Shown here one piece after another: positions 44,253-51,399 of a DNA stretch of 64,000 nt. Below the pieces are notes generated by a model. It was given only the letters and a program-made list of their open reading frames with translations, was not told the DNA's origin and did not search any database. Within the stretch, counting starts at the first letter, position 1; every line of letters begins with the position of its first letter. Origin of the DNA: Chloroflexota bacterium (GTDB lineage Bacteria > Chloroflexota > Ktedonobacteria > Ktedonobacterales > JADMIN01); the NCBI GenBank assembly GCA_021323855.1, contig JAJPKE010000039.1, forward strand, positions 79,161 to 143,160, written 5' to 3'. The translations under genes and the position numbers were made by a program.

Positions 44253-44963
44253 CTAGCATAAGGTAGAATCACCTTCCTCATCGTCGTCAGGTATATCAGG
44301 CTGTTGCTCGTTCATATCTGCTGCCTTATAAATCCAATTCGCCTCCATTTTGGCGTAGCCTGATTCTGTCACGCTGGCGGTTATCGTTCGGCGGCTCTCA
44401 GCAGAACGTCCAGAGAACTTCCAATCGTTTTGCGTCAGCGCCGCTCCCACGACCTTGATAAAGCGGAATGGTCGTGGTTTGACACCTTTCTTCGGATCTG
44501 ATGGTCTATTGCTGTCGAATACAAATACCATGAGCCAGCTTTCCTCGGCATTGTGCCCTTGCCAGCCTTTCAAATAGCGGGATGCTTTAATTTCGATGCC
44601 TTCGTGAGCATATTGCGCGGCGTCTTCTGAGAAATACCCTGCTGGCAGCAAATCAGGATGGCCGTTGTGATACATATTCTTCACCAGACCAGAACAATAT
44701 TTTGGGATGCTGATGTTCATGAATTCGCTGACGACGCTGCTGAAATTTGCCGGCATGAGAAGCGATTCAAGTCTCACCAGCCCTTTGGTATGAAGTTGCT
44801 CATTCACAAATTGAAGAAAAGAGATGTATTCCATCATCGCTTGATAGATATGATCGGTTGTACAGCCATGTGGGATAATGGCCCGTGAATTAAACCCATT
44901 GCGACTTACCGGAACTGGAACACACGCCTTTTGCTCTAATAAATCCAATTGCGTATCGCTCAT
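44253..44963 (-). CDS. probable type II restriction endonuclease (PD-(D/E)XK)
   Basis: A 236-residue protein. The motif HPDLLP (PD at 103-104) and EGIEIKAS (Glu124-Ile-Lys126) form a PD-X19-ExK nuclease signature, followed by WLMVFVFDSN as the next beta strand. The gene is noticeably AT-richer than its neighbours, as often seen for acquired restriction genes. It is convergent with the methylase. The recognition site cannot be predicted from sequence alone. Confidence 0.72.
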   Translation of the reverse strand: MSDTQLDLLEQKACVPVPVSRNGFNSRAIIPHGCTTDHIYQAMMEYISFLQFVNEQLHTKGLVRLESLLMPANFSSVVSEFMNISIPKYCSGLVKNMYHNGHPDLLPAGYFSEDAAQYAHEGIEIKASRYLKGWQGHNAEESWLMVFVFDSNRPSDPKKGVKPRPFRFIKVVGAALTQNDWKFSGRSAESRRTITASVTESGYAKMEANWIYKAADMNEQQPDIPDDDEEGDSTLC

Positions 44964-45045
44964 TCGACGCCTCCTCGCCTTTGTGATTGCACAGCCAAGA
45001 GTAGCATATCGCTCCCTTCATCTCAACCCATCTTTGCAAAACTTG

Positions 45046-45081
45046 TGTCCGGTTTTGTCCGCACATGTCCGGAGGTGTCCG
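45046..45081. promoter_or_regulatory. four TGTCCG motifs at exact 10-bp spacing
   Basis: TGTCCG begins at 45046, 45056, 45066 and 45076 in the 195-bp space between the divergent endonuclease and portal genes. One-turn phasing puts all four copies on the same face of the helix, as for iterons or cooperative regulator sites. Confidence 0.6.
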
Positions 45082-45158
45082 TAGCCAGTGATGAAACACA
45101 TGTTCTATGCTGTCACCGATGATGAACGTGCAACACAGCAGACTTCGGAGGTGAATAG

Positions 45159-46646
45159 ATGGGACGGCCAGCGCAAGGAACGACACAAAAGACGACACAT
45201 AAAACGACGGAGCGAGTAGCGCAAAGCGAGACTGAGCAGGCGGGCACAACAACTACGGCGAATGGGGCGAATGCGACGAATACCACCGGCGGAGCAACAC
45301 GACGCCGTGCCAAAGCCGGGCAGTCGCAGCGCCTGCTTCATCTGCCAGCGCAACCGGCGCAATTACAACCAATGCCGCTCCAGCAGCAGCGAACGCCACA
45401 GCGGTATCCTCAGCAGCCGCTCGATCTCGGCGGCGCGATGTTTTCGCCGGGTGAGCCGCTGTTGCCGACGCCGGGGTTGGCCGGACCCGACGGCGAGCCG
45501 CGCCAGTTCGCCTTTCAGGTGGGCGCGAACATTGGGCTGCGGCCACGCGCCACCGAACAGACCAGCTTCGAGCAGTTGCGCAACCTTGCCGCGCTCTATG
45601 ACGGCATCCAGCTCTGCGAGCGCGTCTATTTCGATCTGCTGGGGCGGCTGGAACTGCGCGTGGTGCCACGCCGCGATGCGCTGGCTCCCGGCGAGGACGG
45701 CAGCGGCGTTCGCTGGCGCGAGGCTGCCCACCGCATCGAAGGGTTTCTCGAAAGTCCGGACCGCACGCAGGATTTGCGTTCATGGCTCGTCGCCTTCGTG
45801 CGTGATCTGCTGGAGATAGATGCCGTCGCTATCTACACGCGCCGCACACGCGGCGGTCAGCTCTACGCACTGGAACTCGTTGCCGGCGAGACAATCAAGC
45901 CGCTGATAGACGCCGGTGGACGCGCGCCACAGCCGCCGGAGCCAGCCTATCAACAATTTCTCTATGGCGTTCCTGCTGGCTGGTATACGCTGAACGAACT
46001 GGATTATCTGCGGGAGACGGCGCGCACCGAGAGCGTCTACGGTCTCTCGCGCGTCGAGCGCATTCTGCTGCGTGTCAATCAGGCGCTCCGCAAGCAGCAC
46101 TTCGATCTGGCGCGTTTCACCGATGGCACGACGCCGCTGGGCATCATCGCGCCGCCCGCCACGCTCAGTTGGACGCCCGAACAGATCGAAACGTTCGAGC
46201 GCGCCTTCAACAGTTTGCTGGCGGGCAACGATGAGATGCGCGTGCGGGCGCGGGCGTTGCCGCCGGGTAGCACCTGGCAGCCGCTGGCTGGGGACGATCC
46301 GCTGGTGGAGTTTGACCGCTTTCTCTTGAATGTCACGGTCGCAGCCTTCGGGCTGACGATGGATGAACTGGGATTCACAGACACCAGCAACCGCAGCACC
46401 GGCCAGACGCAGGAGAGCGTGGTCTACCGGCGAGCGGTCGCGCCGGTGGCTGCGCTGGCGGCGGGCTATCTGACACGCAAGGTGCGCCAGTGGCTCGATC
46501 CACGTTTTACCGTCAGCTTTGGCGGCATCGAGGAGCCGGAAGATTTCGCCGTCCGCGCTGACTCTTTCGCCAAGCTGGTGCCGCTGGGCGTCCTCTCGGC
46601 GGCGGAGGCGGCGCGTCTGCTGAATCTACCGCTGACCGGCAAGTGA
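45159..46646 (+). CDS. phage portal protein (HK97-type)
   Basis: A 495-residue protein. A 110-residue Thr/Ala/Gln-rich N-terminus precedes a portal domain: NLAALYDGIQLCERVYFDLL, WLVAFVRDLLEIDAVAIYTR, ELVAGETIKPLIDAG and FGLTMDELGFTDTSNRSTGQ are typical of portal proteins that form the DNA entry ring. The ribosome site GGAGGTGA is 6 bases before ATG 45159. No terminase, protease or capsid gene is adjacent, so it is an isolated or domesticated phage gene. Confidence 0.78.
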   Translation: MGRPAQGTTQKTTHKTTERVAQSETEQAGTTTTANGANATNTTGGATRRRAKAGQSQRLLHLPAQPAQLQPMPLQQQRTPQRYPQQPLDLGGAMFSPGEPLLPTPGLAGPDGEPRQFAFQVGANIGLRPRATEQTSFEQLRNLAALYDGIQLCERVYFDLLGRLELRVVPRRDALAPGEDGSGVRWREAAHRIEGFLESPDRTQDLRSWLVAFVRDLLEIDAVAIYTRRTRGGQLYALELVAGETIKPLIDAGGRAPQPPEPAYQQFLYGVPAGWYTLNELDYLRETARTESVYGLSRVERILLRVNQALRKQHFDLARFTDGTTPLGIIAPPATLSWTPEQIETFERAFNSLLAGNDEMRVRARALPPGSTWQPLAGDDPLVEFDRFLLNVTVAAFGLTMDELGFTDTSNRSTGQTQESVVYRRAVAPVAALAAGYLTRKVRQWLDPRFTVSFGGIEEPEDFAVRADSFAKLVPLGVLSAAEAARLLNLPLTGK

Positions 46647-46658
46647 GGGTGTGAGGAC

Positions 46659-46784
46659 ATGGCGGGTGGCATCAGTGGCATCAATGGCATCAATGGCATC
46701 AGTGGCATCAGTGGTATCAGTGGTATCAGTGGTATCATGCGTGAAAGAATCGCTGAGATGAACAGGGGAGAACCTGTGCTATGA
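46659..46784 (+). CDS. small repetitive ORF (Gly-Ile-Ser/Asn repeats)
   Basis: A 41-codon frame: MAGG, then seven Ile-Ser-Gly or Ile-Asn-Gly triplets, then IMRERIAEMNRGEPVL. It starts 12 bases after the portal stop, has GTGTGAGGAC before its ATG, and its stop overlaps the next start as ATGA. It may be a real translated peptide coupling portal to the antitoxin-like gene, or a leader. Confidence 0.4.
   Translation: MAGGISGINGINGISGISGISGISGIMRERIAEMNRGEPVL
46667..46738. repeat. 9-bp tandem repeat, 8 copies
   Basis: Eight units of TGGCATCAG-type sequence (variants TGGCATCAA, TGGTATCAG) lie inside the 41-codon frame. Confidence 0.9.
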
Positions 46785-47026
46785 GTACCACCATCCATCG
46801 AGAAGCCGTCGTCGGGCCGGATGGCAAGATCGAGATTACGGCGCCGGAGCTACAGCCGGGGCAGCGCGTCTCGATCACCATTCAGCCCGAACCTGAGCAA
46901 GCGCCAGTTGAGCAGAAACGTTCTGCACTCGATATCCTCTCTGAAGCACCTGGACACCAACTTTTCCAGACAGCCGAAGAAGTAGATGCCTACATACGCG
47001 AGGAGCGAGACTCATCGGAACGCTGA
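46781..47026 (+). CDS. antitoxin-like small protein (orphan)
   Basis: An 81-residue protein: an N-terminal swapped-hairpin-like part (IHREAVVGPDGKIEITAPEL with LQPGQRVSITIQPE) and a C-terminal part SALDILSEAPGHQLFQTAEE then VDAYIREERDS. Proteins like this usually precede a PIN-domain toxin and act as antitoxin. Here no PIN gene follows; the next gene is a metabolic enzyme. GGGGAGAA is 9 bases before the ATG. Confidence 0.6.
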   Translation: MSTTIHREAVVGPDGKIEITAPELQPGQRVSITIQPEPEQAPVEQKRSALDILSEAPGHQLFQTAEEVDAYIREERDSSER

Positions 47027-47109
47027 CGGATGAAGGTGCGCGCATTGATGCGCCGGCTTCTGTTCGCCATCCAATTATGACTATACCCATTACAACGGAG
47101 CAATAGACG

Positions 47110-48102
47110 ATGACAGATAAGCAAGCGCAAACGAGCACAACGTTTCCCATCACTATCGAAGATATACGTGCGGCGGCGGAGCGATTGGAGAGTCAGGCGC
47201 ATCGCACGCCAGTGATGCACGGGCGCAGCTTCGATGAGGAGGCTGGCCAGCAGGTGCAGTTCAAGTGCGAACAGTTCCAGCGCGGTGGCGCCTTCAAGTT
47301 TCGTGGCGCGTATAATCGCATCGCCACACTGCCAGCAGAGCAACGCGAACACGGCGTCATCGCCTTCTCCTCTGGCAATCATGCGCAGGCGGTGGCGCTC
47401 GTCGCCAAACTTTTCGGCATTCCAGCGGTGATCTGCATGCCCACCGACGCGCCAGCCGTAAAGGTGGCCGGCACACGCGGCTACGGCGCGGAGATCGTCT
47501 TCTATGACCGCATGACGGAGAATCGCGAGGAACTGGCGGCGCGGCTCTCGGCGGAGCGCGGGTTGACGCTGGTGCCGCCGTATAACGATCCGATGATTAT
47601 GGCTGGCGCGGGCACCGTCGCGCTGGAGCTACTGGAAGAGGCGCCGGAGCTTGATGTGATTGCTGCGCCCACCGGCGGCGGTGGATTGCTCGCTGGCAGT
47701 AGCATCGCCGCTCGCGCACTGCGCCCAAATATCAGTGTTATTGGCGTCCAAACGGAAGCTGCAAACCATGCGTATCTCTCCAAGCAGCACGATGAGCGCG
47801 TGCAGATTGCGCCGCCGGATACACTGGCGGACGGCATCCGCACGGCGCAGCTTGGCACGCTCACCTGGCCGGTGATCCGCGAGAACGTAGATGACATCGT
47901 GCTGGTGAGCGAGGATGAGGTGCGCGCGGCGATGCGCTTCCTGCTGCTGCGGCTGAAGCTGGTGGTCGAGCCGACCGGCGCAGTGACGGCGGCGGCGGCG
48001 CTCTCTGGCAAGCTGCGCCGCTACGGTTCGCGCGCTGGTGTCATCCTCTCCGGCGGCAACGTCGCGCCGGAGGTGCTGCGCGCTGTGCTGGCTGAAGAAT
48101 AA
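47110..48102 (+). CDS. PLP-dependent threonine/serine dehydratase-like enzyme
   Basis: A 330-residue fold-type II PLP enzyme. The Schiff-base lysine is in GAFKFRGAYNRI, SSGNHAQAVALVA binds the substrate carboxylate, and the phosphate-binding loop is TGGGGLLAG. The C-terminal GVILSGGNVAPE holds the pyridine-contact region. The length, without an ACT domain, fits catabolic threonine dehydratase, serine racemase or threo-3-hydroxyaspartate ammonia-lyase. It deaminates or racemises a hydroxy amino acid. Alone in its transcript as far as can be seen. Confidence 0.87.
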   Translation: MTDKQAQTSTTFPITIEDIRAAAERLESQAHRTPVMHGRSFDEEAGQQVQFKCEQFQRGGAFKFRGAYNRIATLPAEQREHGVIAFSSGNHAQAVALVAKLFGIPAVICMPTDAPAVKVAGTRGYGAEIVFYDRMTENREELAARLSAERGLTLVPPYNDPMIMAGAGTVALELLEEAPELDVIAAPTGGGGLLAGSSIAARALRPNISVIGVQTEAANHAYLSKQHDERVQIAPPDTLADGIRTAQLGTLTWPVIRENVDDIVLVSEDEVRAAMRFLLLRLKLVVEPTGAVTAAAALSGKLRRYGSRAGVILSGGNVAPEVLRAVLAEE

Positions 48103-48106
48103 TCCT

Positions 48107-48166
48107 GACCCCCGGCCCCTCTCCCCGCAGGGAGAGGGGTGCCCGAAAGGCGGGGTGAGGTCTATC
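48107..48166. repeat. dispersed GC-rich palindromic element
   Basis: CCCCGGCCCCTCTCCCC, GCAGG, GAGAGGGG, TGCCCGAAAGGCGGGGTGAG. The palindromic core CCCCTCTCC/GGAGAGGGG and the GGTGAGG end match the elements at 28470, 60239, 61171 and 62228. It overlaps the last codons of the neighbouring minus-strand gene. Confidence 0.8.
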
Positions 48167-48812
48167 GCCGCAGCCGCAGCACCGCGCCGATGTGCCCGCA
48201 CACACTGCCCTGCGGCAGCGTGCCGCCACATGCGCAACTGATCTGGTCGGGATAATGCCGCCGGATGCGCACCATCCACTTGCTCCCCGGCGCATAGTTC
48301 GCCGTATTTGCGGTATCTGAGATGCCAGCCACACCCTGCACGCCCTGCACGCCCTGCACGACGGCGATATAGAGATGATCGCCACTGGCGGCGGGCGCGC
48401 GCCGCCGGTCTATCTCTGCCGCCACCACTCCATAGCGGTCCGCCAACCGGATTGCCTCTGCCGCTGTGGGATGTTCTGCTGTGCCGGCATTGCGCCATTC
48501 AGTGGGGAATGGCGCTTGCGCAGATAACCAATCTGACGTTTGTGGCGGTTGCTTTTGCTGATCTACTTGCGCTTGTTGTAGCTGCTGTAGCTGTTGTAGC
48601 TGCTGGGCAAGTTGCGCTTCCTTCCAGGTGGCGCGGCCCGCCATCCAACGCCAGGTGACGGCCTGCGCCTGCGCCTGTATACGTTGCTGGGTGCGTTGCT
48701 GCGCCAGTTCAGCGGCGGAGAGCGCGTTTGCTGGCTTGCGGCGCAACAGGTGAAGGAGATGCGCCAGGAAACGATGTGGCTGGCCGGGCTGTTGAGAATG
48801 GGCTGTTCGCAT
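48162..48812 (-). CDS. SWIM-type zinc-finger protein
   Basis: A 216-residue protein. The N-terminal half is rich in Gln and Ala with the repeat QQLQQLQQLQQ; the C-terminus has CACGGTLPQGSVCGH (Cys193, Cys195, Cys205, His207), which matches the SWIM CxCxnCxH zinc motif. A short repeat, VQGVQGVQG, lies before it. AGAGGCG lies 7 bases before the start at 48812. SWIM motifs are found in DNA- or protein-binding proteins. No operon partner. Confidence 0.55.
   Translation of the reverse strand: MRTAHSQQPGQPHRFLAHLLHLLRRKPANALSAAELAQQRTQQRIQAQAQAVTWRWMAGRATWKEAQLAQQLQQLQQLQQAQVDQQKQPPQTSDWLSAQAPFPTEWRNAGTAEHPTAAEAIRLADRYGVVAAEIDRRRAPAASGDHLYIAVVQGVQGVQGVAGISDTANTANYAPGSKWMVRIRRHYPDQISCACGGTLPQGSVCGHIGAVLRLRR
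48334..48360. repeat. 9-bp tandem repeat, 3 copies, in SWIM gene
   Basis: CCCTGCACG is repeated three times and encodes Val-Gln-Gly triplets on the minus strand. Confidence 0.8.
48576..48603. repeat. 9-bp tandem repeat, 3 copies, in SWIM gene
   Basis: TGTAGCTGC and TGTAGCTGT units encode the Gln-Gln-Leu repeats of the SWIM-type protein on the minus strand. Confidence 0.7.
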
Positions 48813-49361
48813 ATGGATAGCGCCTCTGAGCCTTTCCCTGCGCCATCCGTCATACCAGGACGCTATTTCCGCCAGTCCCCACTAGGTTCACCGCTCATGC
48901 CGCCTGAGTATGGTTATTGTTTGCCCTCCTGGGGCTGTTGCGGCGGCGCGGACACATACCGTATCATGGGAATCTGGTTGGATTGCGGACTCGTGTAAAA
49001 AGGATAGCGCAGTCTAACGGCCCTCCGCTGGTTATACATCGGAGGGCCATTCTTTTTTTCGTTCGGGGAGAGACCGTTGCCTCTCTTGCAAACGAGCGTA
49101 CCATACAGACGCCTCGCCTGTCAACCGCCCGGTCGTAGTGAGAGTAACATCCGGGTCATTGCAGGACCGGCGGTACAATGAAGGCGGGGCGCATCCCAGC
49201 AGAGTCAGTAGAGCCAGAACTGGCACATAATGTGCGCTTCTCAGATGAGGTGCGCGCCCGCATGTGCTCTACCACCGCCACCACCGCCACCACTGGCAGT
49301 GTCAAGAGGCACGAATGATGCGGTTCAGCGCAGAGGAGGAGAGCCAGAAGGAGGCCACACA
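48813..49361. other. 549-bp intergenic region with an orphan terminator
   Basis: It holds the terminator at 49019-49059 and no convincing gene. A 33-codon plus-strand frame at 48897-48998 (cysteine-containing) ends shortly before the terminator but has no clear ribosome site. A CCACCACCG-type repeat lies near 49270. Confidence 0.5.
49019..49059 (+). terminator. intrinsic terminator without an assigned gene
   Basis: A 9-bp perfect stem (GGCCCTCCG 49019-49027 with CGGAGGGCC 49040-49048) followed by TTCTTTTTTT. What it terminates is unclear; a short RNA is possible. Confidence 0.8.
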
Positions 49362-49685
49362 ATGATTATGATGCTATGGCGACAAGAGTACCCCAGCGAG
49401 CGATTCGCTCCACGAGTAGATGCGCAGCCGGAGCAGCCGGAGCAGGTCATTGACCCCACGCCCAACCCTGATACGATGCCTGAACCAGGCCATATTCCGC
49501 AGCCGGAGCGCATTCCCGCGCCAGCGCCGTCGCCCCTTCCTGAACCGGCGCCAAGCCCGCTGCCAGGACCTACACCAAGTCCGCTGCCGGAGCCGGCGCC
49601 AAGCCCATTGCCCGGCCCCACGCCCAGCCCGCTGCCAACGCCACATCCCATTGATCCGCCGAATCCCCTGCCGACGCCGCACTAG
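49362..49685 (+). CDS. proline-rich low-complexity protein
   Basis: A 107-residue protein, MIMMLWRQEYPSERFAPRVD, followed by about 75 residues that are almost entirely Pro with Ser, Leu, Glu, Thr and Ile (PAPSPLPEPAPSPLPGPTPS repeats). GAAGGAGG precedes the ATG. There is no signal peptide. Low complexity lowers confidence that it is functional. Confidence 0.5.
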   Translation: MIMMLWRQEYPSERFAPRVDAQPEQPEQVIDPTPNPDTMPEPGHIPQPERIPAPAPSPLPEPAPSPLPGPTPSPLPEPAPSPLPGPTPSPLPTPHPIDPPNPLPTPH

Positions 49686-49760
49686 GGAGCGATGACGTAA
49701 CGAGCGAAATACGTCGCCAGTGAAGCGTGATATTTCCCGGTTTCCCTCAGCAGCGCCATA

Positions 49761-49795
49761 CGCTATGTTCAAATTCTGAACATAGCGTTCTTTTA
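49761..49795 (+). terminator. hairpin with T run after proline-rich gene
   Basis: A perfect 11-bp inverted repeat (CGCTATGTTCA 49761-49771 and TGAACATAGCG 49777-49787), a 5-base loop, then TTCTTTT. It may also be an operator because it is AT-rich. Confidence 0.65.
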
Positions 49796-50123
49796 TACTG
49801 TTTTCATCAGCCAGATGACCGGGCGAACGATATCAACTGACGCCGGAGACGGAGAGCCGAGGGGATGGCGCAGATATGGGCGCAAATATGAATGTAGCTA
49901 CGAGCGATGGGCCTACGACGCTCAGCGTGTGGCTTGCTGGCGCTGGCAGATGTCATGCAGGCATCCGCGCTGTTTTGCCTGATTCGCCCGCTTCCCCGCT
50001 TCCATCGCACATTGCTGGGAAGTGGCCCCTGGCATCTTGCATTCGGCGCTGTTCTCGTGTACTCTTGCCTTATCTGAAATCACATTCTCTTGTGCCTGTG
50101 CAGTTTTTCGTGAATCCTACTGC

Positions 50124-50139
50124 GATAGAAAGTTCTATC
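50124..50139. promoter_or_regulatory. palindrome immediately before WYL start
   Basis: GATAGAA-AG-TTCTATC is a perfect 7-bp inverted repeat with a 2-base centre, ending one base before ATG 50140. It is a likely operator for the WYL regulator, covering its translation-start region. Confidence 0.5.
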
Positions 50140-51336
50140 ATGACTCGCGGTAAGGCTGGCGTCACCTCTATGCACCAGGAGACGGCTGTTGCGCGCGACC
50201 TCCCTACGCGCACGCCGTCACATGCCCAGACGCATATCCACGCGCCACGCCGCACCGGCCTGTCACGCTATGCCTCCACCGCGCGACAACTGGCCATCGT
50301 CCTTCAGCTTGTCGCCGCCGGGAAAGACGGCCTGACCCGCGAAGAACTGCTCGCCGCGCCTGCGCTCTCCGGACTGCTGGCGCGCGCCCCACAGCAGGGC
50401 GATGCGCTGCGGCAGGCGATTGACCGTGACCTGCGCCACCTCACCGGCGGGCAGAAGCTCCGCGCGCTGAAACACCCCTTGCCGTCAGCCTCAAAGCCAA
50501 CGATGCCACCAGCAGATGATCCAGTCGCCATCACGCCGCCCGTCGCCTATGATCCAGCGACCGCACGGTACCGGCTCGCCGCGCCGCTGCCCACTTTGCG
50601 CCTGAGCGATGCCGCGCTCGCCGCGCTGGGGCTGCTGGCGCACGCCTACCACGGCGACGAGTCAACTATCCCCGGCCTGCGCGCCTTCTTCGCTGAAGTG
50701 CTTGACGCGCTGCCCGCCGACCGTCGCGCCGTCTTCGCCCAGCAGATGCGCGTCGCTGACGGCAAAGCGCCCGTGCTGACGCTTGATGGTCCGCTCCCCG
50801 GCGAATCCGTTGACCAGGAGACGATGGAACTGCTCGACCGCGCGGCCAACCAGCGCCGGCTCATCGAATTCACCTATGCGCCGCGCCGTTTGCAAGGGAA
50901 CCAGAAACGGCACACCAACGATCAGGTCTTCGGCATCGAATTGGGGGAGCATCCCTACGTCTTTATCTGGTGCGACGACGCGCAGCGCGAATTATGGCTG
51001 CGGCTGGACCGCATCGTTCCTGGCTCAGTCAGGCTCACACCCACCGTTGGCTCGCGCCAACCACGCTTGGGCCTTCGCATCAGCTACCGGCTCGCGCCAG
51101 GGTTGGCTGTCAGCATCAGCCAGCGGCTCGTCGAACAAGAGATAGTCCCGCAGGCGGACGGCAGCGCCATCGTTCACGGGCGCGCGCGCGACCTCTTCTG
51201 GGCGCGGCGTCTGCTGCTGGGCTACGGCGAGAACGCTCAGGCGCTCGACCCACCACAATTCGTCGAAGAGATGCGCCGTATCGTCGCACGCATGGCACAG
51301 ATGTATGGGATAGGAGGCGACACTGAGGCAATTTAG
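50140..51336 (+). CDS. WYL-domain transcriptional regulator of the CRISPR locus
   Basis: A protein of about 398 residues. The N-terminal winged helix (STARQLAIVLQLVAAG with LTREELLA) is followed by a linker domain (LSDAALAALGLLAHAYHG) and the WYL domain (RRLIEFTYAPRRL, LWLRLDRIVPGSVRL), then a WCX-like C-terminus. The frame is open to 49876; starts at 50140 or 50170 are more plausible. WYL regulators often sit next to CRISPR-Cas and other defence genes and repress or activate them on sensing a ligand. It ends 63 bases before cas10d and reads in the same direction. Confidence 0.85.
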   Translation: MTRGKAGVTSMHQETAVARDLPTRTPSHAQTHIHAPRRTGLSRYASTARQLAIVLQLVAAGKDGLTREELLAAPALSGLLARAPQQGDALRQAIDRDLRHLTGGQKLRALKHPLPSASKPTMPPADDPVAITPPVAYDPATARYRLAAPLPTLRLSDAALAALGLLAHAYHGDESTIPGLRAFFAEVLDALPADRRAVFAQQMRVADGKAPVLTLDGPLPGESVDQETMELLDRAANQRRLIEFTYAPRRLQGNQKRHTNDQVFGIELGEHPYVFIWCDDAQRELWLRLDRIVPGSVRLTPTVGSRQPRLGLRISYRLAPGLAVSISQRLVEQEIVPQADGSAIVHGRARDLFWARRLLLGYGENAQALDPPQFVEEMRRIVARMAQMYGIGGDTEAI

Positions 51337-51399
51337 CGCACTTCATTGACGAGGCGAAAAATCCTGAATTTTGCAACAGGTATGTAGTGGAGGGTGACA

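Larger units (their letters stand above)
49686..50139. other. 454-bp intergenic region upstream of the CRISPR locus
   Basis: This contains the hairpin at 49761-49795 and the palindrome at 50124-50139. The frame of the WYL gene is open here back to 49876, but I saw no support for translation of that part. No other gene was seen. Confidence 0.5.

Noticed and set aside
46990..47110. Remnant of a PIN toxin after the antitoxin-like gene
   Set aside because: The frame after the stop shows no PIN-like acidic motifs; too short to support.
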